In this document: positions 30,692-39,345 of the stretch, one piece after another
Layout of the letters: each line of letters begins with the position of its first letter
Position numbering within the stretch: position 1 is the stretch's first letter
Source of the DNA: CAZWMK01 sp964635065
GTDB taxonomy: Bacteria > Pseudomonadota > Alphaproteobacteria > Sphingomonadales > Sphingomonadaceae
DNA: 45,489 nt
Reading direction: 5' to 3'
Assembly: GCA_964635065.1 (NCBI GenBank)
Contig: CAZWMK010000006.1
Location: forward strand, 1 to 45,489
Position numbers and translations under genes: made by a program
The notes under the pieces: generated by a model
What the model saw: the letters and a program-made list of their open reading frames with translations, nothing else
Told to the model about the DNA's origin: nothing
Database searches by the model: none

Positions 30692-32521
30692 TCAATCCTT
30701 GGCCGGGCGTTTTTTCGGTTTGCCCTGGGTGTATTTGCTGCCAGCACCTGCGCCCGGCGCTTTTCCGCCCGGACGATAGGGCGCGCGCGGGCCGCCGCGT
30801 CCAGCGCCGTGAGGGCCACCCGGTCCGCCATGGCCGCGTGCACCGCCATGATGCGGGCGTGCCTGGGCGCGACCGGTGCCGGGGGAATTGGGCTGTCCGT
30901 CATGCGGAATGATGAGGATGGCGCCATCGCTGTCGGGATCGTTGGTGGCGGTGCGGCGGACCGCGTCGAGAAAACGCTTGGCGACACCTGCCGAGACTTG
31001 AAAGGCGGTTTCGCTGTCCGCGATGCGGATGGCGCCGATATCGCCCTTGGTGATATGGCCGCGACGGCAAAGCAAGGGCAGAAGCCAGCGTGGATCGGCG
31101 CGATGGCGACGGCCAATGTTCATCAGGAACCATGGGCTGTCGCCAAAGTCGCCGCGCGGACTGGCCATGGCGTCGTCGCGCTGTACCCGCGGACTGGCCG
31201 GGGCGGCGTCGATCAGGTCTTCCGGTTCGGGTAGTCGGGCGCGGTAGGCGCGGACCAGCGCGGCGGCAAGTGCCTCTGCCCCTTGCGCTTCCAGCAGACG
31301 CAGGGCGAGGGCGCGGTCGCTTTCGCTGCTTTCATCGGTTTCGATGGGCTGAGTCAACTGGTTGAACAACCGCTCGTCGTCCTGCGCACGGATGGCTTCG
31401 GGAGTGGGCGGCGCAATCCATTCGGCGGCAATGCGCGCACCGCGCAGCATGGCATCGACCCGGCGACGACGTGGATAGGGTACGATCAGGACGGCCGTGC
31501 CTTTCTTGCCCGCACGCCCGGTGCGTCCCGAACGATGCTGCAAGGTTTCAGCATCGCGCGGCAGTTCGGCATGGATGACAAGGCGAAGATCGGGCAGGTC
31601 GATACCGCGCGCGGCGACGTCGGTTGCGACGCAGACCTGCGCGCGCCGGTCGCGCAGTGCCTGGAGCGCGTGGTTGCGCTCGCTCTGGCTGTGCTCACCC
31701 GACAGTGCGACGGCGGCAAAGCCGCGTTCGACCAGGCTGGCGTGAAGATGGCGGACATTTTCGCGCGTCGCGCAGAAAATGATCGCGCCGCCCGCATCAT
31801 GATAGCGCAGCAGGTTGACGACGGCATGTTCGATGTCGGCGGGCGCAACGGCCACTGCCTGATAGCTGATGTCGCCGTGGCCGCGATCGGCGCTGACCGT
31901 TGAAATGCGCAGCGCGTCGCGCTGATAGGTGCGGGCCAGCGCCACGATCGGTTTCGGCATGGTCGCCGAAAACAGCAGTGTGCGCCGCGTTTCGGGTGTC
32001 GCGTCGAGGATTTCCTCGAGATCTTCGCGGAAGCCGAGATCGAGCATCTCGTCGGCTTCGTCGAGGACGACGACCTTGAGCGCCGACGGATCGAGCGCGC
32101 CGCGTTCAAGATGGTCGCGCAGACGGCCCGGGGTGCCGACAACGATGTGCGATCCATGTGCCAGCGCCCGCTGTTCGACCCGGACATTCATGCCGCCGAC
32201 ACAGGCGACGACGCGTGCGCCGGTCTTGGCATACAGCCAGGCCAGTTCGCGCTGCACCTGCAAGGCCAGTTCGCGCGTGGGCGCGATGATCAGTGCGGCG
32301 GGTGCCCCGGCGGGACCAGCGCGACCGTCGCTGTCGAGAAGGTCATGCGCCATGGCAAGGCCAAAGGCAACCGTCTTGCCCGACCCGGTCTGGGCGGAAA
32401 CAATGAGATCGCGACCGTCGGCATCTGCGGCGCCGACAGCGGTCTGCACCTCGGTCAGGGCTTCATAGCCACGCGTGGTCAGCGCCTCGGCCAAAGGCGT
32501 CGGGAGCGATGAAAAAGGCAT
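30692..32521 (-). CDS. DEAD-box RNA helicase with DbpA-like RNA-binding domain
   Basis: A 609-residue ATP-dependent RNA helicase. Motifs: Q26 (Q-motif), AQTGSGKT (43-50), PTREL (81-85), TPGR (130-133), DEAD (154-157), SAT (185-187), then HRSGRTGRAG in the second RecA domain. The C-terminal region around IGRRHRADPRWLLPLLCRRG, followed by DIGAIRI, looks like the DbpA-type RNA-binding domain. The protein ends in a Gly/His/Arg/Lys-rich low-complexity tail. ATG 32521 is chosen as the residue pattern begins there; the frame is open to 32620. A housekeeping gene in ribosome assembly or RNA turnover, not part of the catabolic set. Confidence 0.92.
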   Translation of the reverse strand: MPFSSLPTPLAEALTTRGYEALTEVQTAVGAADADGRDLIVSAQTGSGKTVAFGLAMAHDLLDSDGRAGPAGAPAALIIAPTRELALQVQRELAWLYAKTGARVVACVGGMNVRVEQRALAHGSHIVVGTPGRLRDHLERGALDPSALKVVVLDEADEMLDLGFREDLEEILDATPETRRTLLFSATMPKPIVALARTYQRDALRISTVSADRGHGDISYQAVAVAPADIEHAVVNLLRYHDAGGAIIFCATRENVRHLHASLVERGFAAVALSGEHSQSERNHALQALRDRRAQVCVATDVAARGIDLPDLRLVIHAELPRDAETLQHRSGRTGRAGKKGTAVLIVPYPRRRRVDAMLRGARIAAEWIAPPTPEAIRAQDDERLFNQLTQPIETDESSESDRALALRLLEAQGAEALAAALVRAYRARLPEPEDLIDAAPASPRVQRDDAMASPRGDFGDSPWFLMNIGRRHRADPRWLLPLLCRRGHITKGDIGAIRIADSETAFQVSAGVAKRFLDAVRRTATNDPDSDGAILIIPHDGQPNSPGTGRAQARPHHGGARGHGGPGGPHGAGRGGPRAPYRPGGKAPGAGAGSKYTQGKPKKRPAKD

Positions 32522-32601
32522 GTTGTGTCCAATCGGGAAAAGGGCGCAGCCGTCGCTTGCACCCGTCAATGCCGTGCACATAGCAGTTTGTAACGCTTCC
32601 G

Positions 32602-32623
32602 GCCATGCCGATTTGGGCATGGC
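32602..32623. promoter_or_regulatory. Perfect inverted repeat in the helicase/oxygenase 7 divergent region
   Basis: GCCATGCC (32602-32609) and GGCATGGC (32616-32623) are perfect 8-bp arms around GATTTG. It lies about 105 bp upstream of oxygenase 7 and 81 bp upstream of the helicase start. No T tract follows on the + strand, so an operator is more likely than a terminator. Confidence 0.45.
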
Positions 32624-32727
32624 AGACTTGCAGCCGCCTCTTGAATGAAATCTTGGAAAGGTGTCTAATTGGCTGCGTAAACGGCCCGGCCCGGATTCGA
32701 GCGCGGACCATGATAACGGAGAACATA

Positions 32728-34068
32728 ATGGGGATGTATGAAGTCCATCCGCTGACGATGGACGGGCGCGACGCCAGCAACCTGCGCGGCGACCCGATCA
32801 CCGGCGATCGCTATTACTCGAAAGAATTCATGCAGCGCGAGTGGGACCACATGTGGACCAAGATCTGGCACATTGCCGGACGCACCGCCGAACTGCAGGA
32901 AGCAGGCGATTATGTCGTTCATGATTTCATGAACGAATCGGTGATCTGCGTCCGTCAGGAAGACGGATCGATCAAGGCCTTCTACAACACGTGTCTGCAT
33001 CGCGGGCAGCGACTGGTGTGGAACAATGCAACGGCGCCGAACGGTTTCCAGTGCCCCTATCATGGCTGGATCTGGGGCAAGGATGGCGTGCTCGATTATG
33101 CGCAGGATCCCGAGGATTTTCCGCAGGGCAATCCGTGCGGCAAGATGAAGCTGGAAGAGTTGCGCTGCGACACATGGGGCGGCTTCGTCTGGTACACCAT
33201 GGCGAAGGATGGCCCGTCCCTGATGGAGTTTCTCCATCCGATGCCGGAAATCTACAAGAATTATCCGATGGATACGGCAGTCCGCGTATTCTGGATGAAG
33301 ATTAACCTCAATACCAACTGGAAGTTCGCGACCGACAATTTCAGCGAATCCTATCACACCCGTACCGCACATCCGCAGGTGCCGCCATGGATCGACCAGG
33401 ATGTCGACAGCGCGCGCCACGAAATGTTCCCGAACGGCCATGGCCGTACGGTGCAGCCGATGCGCCCGTCCTTGACCGATCGCCTGCCCGACGGTGTGCC
33501 GCACCCCTATGACGCGGTGCTGCGCCAGTGGGATATCGATCCCGACAGCTATCCAGATTTCGAAACCAAGGCGATGCAGGGCTGGCTCGATCTCAAGGCC
33601 GCGAAAAAGCGTCTGTGGAAAGAGCGCGGTTATCTGCACTATGAGCACATGAACGACGAGGAGATCACGGACAGTCCGCACACGGTGCTGTTCCCGAACG
33701 TCACCTTGTCCTATCTGCCCGATCAGCTGTTGCTGTTCCGCACCGAGCCACACCCTGAAGACCCCAACAAATGCACCTTCGACCTGTGGTGCATGGTTTA
33801 TCCGGTCGAAGGTCAGACGGTTGTCGAATCGGTGATGGCCGGTCCGCAGCCGATGCGCGAGACAGAACTCGAGATCCGCGATTTCAACGATGGTGCCGGC
33901 GTGCCGGAAATCGAAGGGCAGATCGTCTATCAGGACATGATGCTTGCCGAAGGCCAGCAGCGCGGCATGAAATCGCGCGGCTACAAGGACAGCTATCTCA
34001 CCGGCCAGGAAACGCGCGTGCGTTTCTTCCACGAGGTGCTGAACGACTATCTCGAAGGCCGCCGTTAA
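32728..34068 (+). CDS. Rieske oxygenase alpha subunit 7
   Basis: A 446-residue oxygenase alpha subunit, the seventh Rieske protein in the window counting the ferredoxin. Rieske ligands are C89-x-H91 and C109-x2-H112. The iron motif is E207-x2-H210-x4-H215 in DNFSESYHTRTAH. The start ATG at 32728 follows GGAG at six bases; ATG 32734 is less likely. It is in the same subfamily as oxygenases 1 and 4 (shared DFPQGNPC-type stretch and SRGYxxxxL tail). It stands alone between housekeeping genes and has its own terminator, so it is expressed as a single gene. Confidence 0.95.
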   Translation: MGMYEVHPLTMDGRDASNLRGDPITGDRYYSKEFMQREWDHMWTKIWHIAGRTAELQEAGDYVVHDFMNESVICVRQEDGSIKAFYNTCLHRGQRLVWNNATAPNGFQCPYHGWIWGKDGVLDYAQDPEDFPQGNPCGKMKLEELRCDTWGGFVWYTMAKDGPSLMEFLHPMPEIYKNYPMDTAVRVFWMKINLNTNWKFATDNFSESYHTRTAHPQVPPWIDQDVDSARHEMFPNGHGRTVQPMRPSLTDRLPDGVPHPYDAVLRQWDIDPDSYPDFETKAMQGWLDLKAAKKRLWKERGYLHYEHMNDEEITDSPHTVLFPNVTLSYLPDQLLLFRTEPHPEDPNKCTFDLWCMVYPVEGQTVVESVMAGPQPMRETELEIRDFNDGAGVPEIEGQIVYQDMMLAEGQQRGMKSRGYKDSYLTGQETRVRFFHEVLNDYLEGRR

Positions 34069-34087
34069 ACGCTGCCATGACTGACCA

Positions 34088-34120
34088 GGGGCGCGGGCGG
34101 ATCAGCCGTCCGCGCCCCTT
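34088..34120 (+). terminator. Terminator after oxygenase 7
   Basis: GGGGCGCGG (34088-34096) pairs with CCGCGCCCC (34110-34118), a 9-bp GC stem, followed by TT. It lies 19 bp after the stop of oxygenase 7 and insulates the tRNA gene. The T tract is short. Confidence 0.65.
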
Positions 34121-34208
34121 GCCATGTCCACTGTCAGCATGACTACTGGTATCCGGTCTGATTTGCAGTTGCCGCACTGCCTGCGAACAGTGTAGCGACA
34201 AGACGTGC

Positions 34209-34285
34209 GGCCCCGTAGCTCAACTGGATAGAGCACCTGCCTTCTAAGCAGGATGTTGCGTGTTCGAGTCCCGCCGGGGTCGCCA
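34209..34285 (+). tRNA. tRNA-Arg (anticodon UCU)
   Basis: A 77-nt cloverleaf can be folded by eye. The acceptor stem GGCCCCG (34209-34215) pairs with CGGGGTC (34275-34281) with one G-U pair. The D stem is GCTC/GAGC. The anticodon arm CCTGC-CTTCTAA-GCAGG gives anticodon TCT. The T loop is TTCGAGT. The CCA end is encoded (34283-34285). The T stem has one mismatch. It decodes AGA, a rare codon in a GC-rich genome. Confidence 0.95.
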
Positions 34286-34307
34286 TTTCTTGCCATTCAT
34301 GGCCTGA

Positions 34308-34907
34308 TCATTGGGCGTCTGTGGCGCCTGCCCAGTCGGCGATGGCCGCAGCAGCGCGATTGGCGGCAGTGTTCAGGGCGGCAGCGACAGTCGTCGGGCT
34401 GTCGCTGGCGACCGGTTCCGTCACGTCGAAACGCCGGGCCTTGGCCGCAGTCCCTTTGGCGGTCAGCAGTGCGTCATAGCGCACCCGCACCACCGGCGCA
34501 TCGCCCCGCACATCCAGACCGAAACCGACCAGTCGTCCCGACAGTTCGCGGTCCGGGGCCATCCGTGCGCTGTGGGCATCGGTGACAATCATGCCGGTGC
34601 GCTGCGCGACGACATCGGCGAGCAGACGCTGGAACAGCCGATCGGGCTGTTCGACCCAGTTGGCACCGACAAGATATTGCACCTCGGTATCGCGTGTCGT
34701 CACCGGCAGGCGCAGCGTCCGCAATTCGCCGGGCGTGGGCAGGCCGGACAGGCGGAGCGTCGTGCTGCGCGCAGGGGCGGGCGCGATCCTGTCGTCGGCG
34801 CGGATGGTCAGCAAGGCATCAGGCGCCTTGGTATCGCCGCCAATCTGGACGATCGGCCCGCAAGCGGCGAGCAAAAGAAGCGGCACAAGGCAGGTCAGAC
34901 GGGGCAT
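34308..34907 (-). CDS. ABC transport auxiliary lipoprotein (Mla/Pqi-associated)
   Basis: A 199-residue outer-membrane or periplasmic lipoprotein. The N-terminal signal MPRLTCLVPLLLLAAC ends in a lipobox with the modified cysteine at C16. The body (TTLRLSGLPTPGELRTLRLPV and on) fits the ABC-type transport auxiliary (PqiC-like) family found with MCE proteins. It overlaps the stop of the MlaD gene by one base (TAATG) and is the last gene of a four-gene lipid transport operon. It probably docks the MCE complex to the outer membrane. Confidence 0.85.
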   Translation of the reverse strand: MPRLTCLVPLLLLAACGPIVQIGGDTKAPDALLTIRADDRIAPAPARSTTLRLSGLPTPGELRTLRLPVTTRDTEVQYLVGANWVEQPDRLFQRLLADVVAQRTGMIVTDAHSARMAPDRELSGRLVGFGLDVRGDAPVVRVRYDALLTAKGTAAKARRFDVTEPVASDSPTTVAAALNTAANRAAAAIADWAGATDAQ

Positions 34908-35857
34908 TATCTGGTCTCCGGCTGATAGTCGGGCAACTGGCGACCGCCCACAAGCGCGGCCGCGGGATCTTCATCGAGCTTGGCGGCAACAGCCCCCATC
35001 GACGCGGCGACGCCGCGCAGGTCCAGCACCAGCCGGTTGACTTCGGGCAGCGTGTCGGTCGCCAGCATGCGGACAGCGGGTTCGGTCGCTTCTGTCATGC
35101 GCGCGATGGCGGCCAGCGAAGATTCGGCGCGTGCAACCGCCTGCCGGAGATCGGCGATCATGGGCCTGCCCTCTGTGTTGATCAGCGTGTCGGTGCTGGC
35201 CGCCAGCACGGAAATCGCGCTCGCTGCCTCGCGCGCGGCCGTCAGGGTTGCGCGCGCTTCGGCGATGCTGGCCGAGATATCCTTGTCGCGGCTGGCAATC
35301 GCGCCGGATATGCGGTCGACATTCGCAAGGATATTGGTGATCGACTGCTGGTTCTTGCTGTCGAGCAGTTCGTTCACACGCGAGGTCAGCACGCTGAGCC
35401 GGTCGAGCAATTGCGGCGCGCTACTGAGCAACTGCCCAAGCGCACCGGGCTTGGTCGGGATGACGGGAACGCCAAAGGGACCGGGGTCGTCGATGGGGGG
35501 GGCGTCCTTGGTGGCGCCGGTGAGCTGAATGATCGAGACACCGGTGAAGCCCTGGCTTTCCAGAGTCGCCTGCGTGCCCATGAGGATCGGAACCTCTTCG
35601 TCGACCGTGATGCGCACGCGCACGAATTCAGGGGAATCAGGCATCAGCCGAATGGCATTGACCGTGCCGACAGGCACGCCCGCGAACTGCACCTGGCTGC
35701 CCTTCGCCAGCCCGCTGACGCCGCTGCGGAAGAAGATGTCATAGGCCTGGCCTGCGCTGGCATTGAAGCCGGCCAGCCACATGATGAATGCGAACAGCAG
35801 CACGGTCAGGACAATGACGACGGAGCCGACCAGCACATGATTGCTTTTGGTTTCCAT
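34907..35857 (-). CDS. mlaD: MCE-domain lipid transport protein MlaD
   Basis: A 316-residue substrate-binding component of an Mla-type phospholipid ABC transporter. One N-terminal membrane anchor (about 8-30, VLVGSVVIVLTVLLFAFIMW) precedes the MCE domain (about 38-117, with LAKGSQVQFAGVPVGTV). A long helical C-terminal part follows. This part is longer than in the E. coli protein and resembles the alphaproteobacterial form. ATG 35857 is 5 bp after the MlaF stop. It acts in the periplasm, carrying lipids between the membranes. Confidence 0.9.
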   Translation of the reverse strand: METKSNHVLVGSVVIVLTVLLFAFIMWLAGFNASAGQAYDIFFRSGVSGLAKGSQVQFAGVPVGTVNAIRLMPDSPEFVRVRITVDEEVPILMGTQATLESQGFTGVSIIQLTGATKDAPPIDDPGPFGVPVIPTKPGALGQLLSSAPQLLDRLSVLTSRVNELLDSKNQQSITNILANVDRISGAIASRDKDISASIAEARATLTAAREAASAISVLAASTDTLINTEGRPMIADLRQAVARAESSLAAIARMTEATEPAVRMLATDTLPEVNRLVLDLRGVAASMGAVAAKLDEDPAAALVGGRQLPDYQPETR

Positions 35858-35862
35858 GCCGC

Positions 35863-36681
35863 TCAATGCCTTTCCTGTACATGCGCCGTGGCCGTGGCCG
35901 CCGCCGCCCTGCCGCGCGGGCCACGGAAATATTCCTGCACCCACGGATGATCATAGGCCATGAGTTCGTCGATTGTCCCGACCGTCAGGACGCGTTTTTC
36001 GGCAATCACGGCCACACGGTCGCAAATGCTGTGCAAGGTGTCGAGATCGTGGGTGATGAGAAACACTGTCAGCCCCAGACTGTCGGTCAGCGACCGTAGC
36101 AGTTCATCGAAGCTGGCCGCGCCAATGGGATCAAGCCCCGCCGTCGGTTCGTCGAGGAACAAAAGGCGCGGATCAAGCGCCAGCGCGCGTGCAAGGCCTG
36201 CCCGCTTCTTCATGCCGCCCGACAGTTCGGAGGGGTATTTCGGCCCGGCATTTTGCGGCAGCCCGGTCATGGCGATCTTGTAGGCGGCGATTTCGTCCAT
36301 CAGCTCGTCGTCGAGGTGGTAGAATTCGCGCAGCGGCACCTGGATATTCTCGGCGACCGTCAGGGTCGAAAACAACGCCCCGTTCTGGAACAGAACGCCC
36401 CAGTGGCGGCGCAATTCCAGTGCCTCGCCCTCGCCAAGGCCGGAGACGGACTGTCCGAAAATCTCGACTTCACCCGCTGTGGGCTTCTGAAGGCCGATGA
36501 TCGAGCGCATCAGTACCGATTTGCCGCTGCCGGACCCGCCGACGACACCGAGGATCTCGCCGCGACGGACTTCGAGGTCGAGACCATCGTGCACCACTTG
36601 CGGCCCGAAGCGGTTGACAAGGCCATGAACGCGGATGACCGGCGCGACGCGGCGGTCACGCTCTGGTGCGGGCGCTGTCAT
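35863..36681 (-). CDS. mlaF: Mla-type ABC transporter ATP-binding protein MlaF
   Basis: A 272-residue ABC ATPase. Walker A is GGSGSGKS (48-55), the signature LSGGM (153-157) and Walker B LLFLDEP (173-179), with the switch histidine in LITHDLD. ATG 36681 overlaps the MlaE stop (ATGA), showing translational coupling; the frame is open further upstream only as a shadow of MlaE. It powers lipid movement with MlaE and MlaD at the inner membrane. Confidence 0.93.
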   Translation of the reverse strand: MTAPAPERDRRVAPVIRVHGLVNRFGPQVVHDGLDLEVRRGEILGVVGGSGSGKSVLMRSIIGLQKPTAGEVEIFGQSVSGLGEGEALELRRHWGVLFQNGALFSTLTVAENIQVPLREFYHLDDELMDEIAAYKIAMTGLPQNAGPKYPSELSGGMKKRAGLARALALDPRLLFLDEPTAGLDPIGAASFDELLRSLTDSLGLTVFLITHDLDTLHSICDRVAVIAEKRVLTVGTIDELMAYDHPWVQEYFRGPRGRAAAATATAHVQERH

Positions 36682-37808
36682 ACCCAGCCCACAGTCGAAA
36701 AGAAGATGGCGAAAAACGCGTCGAGCACAATGACCATGAAGATCGACTGGACAACGGCCGCCGTTGTTCTGAGGCCGACCGCTTCGGCATTGCCACCGAC
36801 CTGCATGCCCTGATAGCAGCCGGTAACCGCGATGATGATGCCGAAGACCGGCGCCTTGATCAGGCCAACCCAGACATCGGTCATCGGCACGACTTCCTGC
36901 AGTCGCTGGATGTAGGTGACGGGCGGGATGCCCAGCGAGAGCCAGCAGAGAATGCCGCCGCCAAGCAGGGCGCACATCGCACCATAAAAGGACAGAAGCG
37001 GCATCATCAGCGCTGCGGCCATGAGGCGCGGGAAAACCAGCACCTCGATGGGAGGCAGACCGATGGTACGCATGGCATCGACCTCTTCGGCGATTTTCAT
37101 CGAACCGATCTGTGCGGCAAAGGCCGATCCGGAGCGTCCGGCAACCATGATCGCGGTCATCAGCACGCCAAGTTCGCGAAAGGTCAGCCGGCCCACCAGA
37201 TTGACAACGAACACATCAGCGCCGAACTGGCGCAACTGCACCGCGCCTTGTTGCGCGATGACGATGCCGACCAGAAATGACATCAGGCCGATGATCGCCA
37301 GCGCATCGATGCCGACCACTTCGATCTGGCGGATGATGGCATGCCAGCGCAGCCCCCTGCGGCGGCCAAGGGTGTTGACCAGACTGATCAGTGTCACACC
37401 AAGAAAACCGAGAAACGCGCCCAGCGTCTCGGCGGCGCGAATGGTGGCCGCGCCCACCTGTTCCAGCCGGATCACAACAGGATTGCGCTGATCGGGACGA
37501 ATCTGAACGGGCCGGTCGTTGATCGCAACTTGCGCGATCAGCTGGAGCATCTCGTCGCTGCCACCGGTCAGCTCATAGGGAAGGCCCGCTCGCTCCCAGT
37601 CGCGGCGCAGCCGGTAGAGAACCCACGCGCCGGTGGTGTCGATGCGCACAAGGTCGCTGATATCGACACGCAAGGGGCGGCCATCGGGCACGACAGCGCG
37701 TAAAGCGCGGGCAATCGGGTTGATGTGACGCACGGTCAGGGGACCCGCCAGGCGGATCATCCTGCCTTTATCGTCATGGCTTTCAGCCCATGTTGCGGTT
37801 TCATCCAT
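36678..37808 (-). CDS. mlaE: STAS-MlaE permease fusion
   Basis: A 376-residue inner-membrane permease of the Mla lipid transporter. The N-terminal 110 residues (GPLTVRHINPIARALRAVV, then VDISDLVRIDTTGAWVLYRL) form a STAS domain like MlaB. It is fused to the MlaE permease domain (about 150-370, with FVVNLVGRLTFRELGVLMTAI and the EEVDAMRTIG loop). In E. coli these are separate proteins. ATG 37808 is the best start, although the frame is open to 37898. It is first in its operon and diverges from rmuC. Confidence 0.92.
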   Translation of the reverse strand: MDETATWAESHDDKGRMIRLAGPLTVRHINPIARALRAVVPDGRPLRVDISDLVRIDTTGAWVLYRLRRDWERAGLPYELTGGSDEMLQLIAQVAINDRPVQIRPDQRNPVVIRLEQVGAATIRAAETLGAFLGFLGVTLISLVNTLGRRRGLRWHAIIRQIEVVGIDALAIIGLMSFLVGIVIAQQGAVQLRQFGADVFVVNLVGRLTFRELGVLMTAIMVAGRSGSAFAAQIGSMKIAEEVDAMRTIGLPPIEVLVFPRLMAAALMMPLLSFYGAMCALLGGGILCWLSLGIPPVTYIQRLQEVVPMTDVWVGLIKAPVFGIIIAVTGCYQGMQVGGNAEAVGLRTTAAVVQSIFMVIVLDAFFAIFFSTVGWV

Positions 37809-37881
37809 GGCATTTCCATGCTGGCGCAATGGCTTGGTATAGGCAAGCCCGATCTGCCTGATGATGAATCCCGCTTGGGGC

Positions 37882-37920
37882 TTGGCGCAGGCGGACAAGA
37901 TGCGTTAGAGAGTTCTCTTT
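37882..37920 (+). promoter_or_regulatory. Possible promoter for a leaderless rmuC transcript
   Basis: TTGGCG (37882-37887), a 17-bp spacer and TTAGAG (37905-37910) could form a sigma-70 promoter. The -10 ends 10 bp before the ATG, so the transcript would have almost no leader, in keeping with the lack of a clear Shine-Dalgarno sequence. Confidence 0.3.
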
Positions 37921-39345
37921 ATGTTCGCATTCGGGGGCTGGTCCATGGCGCTGGGCATCGTGATTCTTCTGGTCGTGCTGGCGCTGGGCGCGGGCGTTGG
38001 TCTGGGTTGGGGGCTGTTCGGACGCCCCGCCACGATGTTGCGCACGGAACGTGACGCGGCGCGGGCGCAGCTGAAGACGCTGGAAGAGCGTTTTCTGGCA
38101 GCAGCGGCAGAGCTGGGCCGGGCGCAGGTGCTGGCTGAGCAGCTGGCACCCTTGAAGGCGGAAAATGCGGCGCTTCAGGCTGACCGCGAAGCGCTGGCCG
38201 CGCTCAGGGCGCAGGCAGACGAGCGCGAGCGGGTGTGGACAGCGCGTGATGCCGAACTGAAACAGCAATTCGCCGCGCTGGCGCAGGCGGCGCTGGAACA
38301 GACGGAAACCCGCTTCTTGCAGCGGGCGGATGAACGGTTTGTCCAGCATCAGGAATCGTCGGCGCTCAAGCTCAAGGCGCTGCTCCAGCCGGTCGAGACG
38401 ACCCTGAAACAATATCAGGAAGGGCTGAGCGCGGTCGAAAAAGCCCGCAGTGAAGCCTATGGCGAACTGAAGGGGCAGATCGAAACGGTGCGCGCCGGGC
38501 AATTGCAGGTGCGCGACGAAGCCGCCAAGCTGGCGCAGGTGCTGCGTTCCAGCCCCAAGGCGCGCGGTCGCTGGGGCGAACAGCAACTTCGCAACGTGCT
38601 CGAAATGGCGGGGCTGTCGGAATATGCCGATTTCCGCACCGAAGTCAGCATTGAAACCAGTGAAGGCCGGTTGCGACCCGATGCCGTGGTGCGCGTACCG
38701 GGCGGCCGCGATCTGGTGATCGACGCCAAATGTTCACTCAACAGCTTTGAAGATGCCTTCAACGCGGCCAATGAGGCCGAACGGCAGCAGCATCTGAAGG
38801 CCCATGCCGGGGCGGTGCGCGCGCACATCGAAACGCTGGGTCGCAAAGCCTATTGGGACCAGTTCGAACATGCGCCCGATTATGTCGTGATGTTCATTCC
38901 CGGCGAACATTTCCTCGCCGCCGCCCTCGAACAGGACCGCGATCTTTACGATCTTGCCTTCGACCGCCGGGTGATTCTGGCGTCGCCTACCAACCTGATC
39001 GCCATCGCACGCACCGTGGCGGCAATCTGGCGGCAGGAAAAGATGGAAGAACAGGCGCGTGAGATCGGCCAGCTTGGCAAGGAGCTCTACAGCCGCCTGT
39101 CTGTGATGGGCGGTCATGTCGCGAAGCTGGGCAAGAATCTCGATCAGGCGATCGGCGCCTACAACAGCTTCGTCGGCAGCTTGGAGTCGCAGGTGCTGAC
39201 CCAGGCCAAGCGGTTCGAGGCGCTCAATCTCGATACCGGGAAAAAGGACATCGAGCTGCCGCCCTATGTCGATACCGTCGCCCGGCCGGTCGTGAAGCTG
39301 GTGACAGCGATGCCGTCCGAAAGCGGTGAAATCGGTCAGTCCTGA
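37921..39345 (+). CDS. rmuC: DNA recombination protein RmuC homologue
   Basis: A 474-residue RmuC-family protein, thought to limit DNA inversions and act as a nuclease-like factor. An N-terminal membrane segment (about 8-32, MALGIVILLVVLALGAGVGL) is followed by a long Ala/Glu/Gln/Leu-rich coiled coil (about 45-180). The conserved RmuC domain then carries RWGEQQLRNVLEMAGL and VIDAKCSLNSF. ATG 37921 is used; ATG 37945, after GGGGG, is an alternative. Its 3' end overlaps the convergent methyltransferase gene by 10 bp. Confidence 0.92.
   Translation: MFAFGGWSMALGIVILLVVLALGAGVGLGWGLFGRPATMLRTERDAARAQLKTLEERFLAAAAELGRAQVLAEQLAPLKAENAALQADREALAALRAQADERERVWTARDAELKQQFAALAQAALEQTETRFLQRADERFVQHQESSALKLKALLQPVETTLKQYQEGLSAVEKARSEAYGELKGQIETVRAGQLQVRDEAAKLAQVLRSSPKARGRWGEQQLRNVLEMAGLSEYADFRTEVSIETSEGRLRPDAVVRVPGGRDLVIDAKCSLNSFEDAFNAANEAERQQHLKAHAGAVRAHIETLGRKAYWDQFEHAPDYVVMFIPGEHFLAAALEQDRDLYDLAFDRRVILASPTNLIAIARTVAAIWRQEKMEEQAREIGQLGKELYSRLSVMGGHVAKLGKNLDQAIGAYNSFVGSLESQVLTQAKRFEALNLDTGKKDIELPPYVDTVARPVVKLVTAMPSESGEIGQS

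Noticed and set aside
32665..34032. A 455-codon open frame antisense to oxygenase 7, and similar long antisense frames over other genes (8069-9334, 22904-24256, 24799-26175, 34694-35950)
   Set aside because: These are shadow frames expected in GC-rich DNA. Their translations look like no family, while the sense frames carry intact motifs.
34209..34285. tRNA-Arg as the attachment site of a catabolic island
   Set aside because: The catabolic genes lie on the 5' side of the tRNA, not at its 3' end. No integrase is present and no second copy of the tRNA 3' end was seen by eye.
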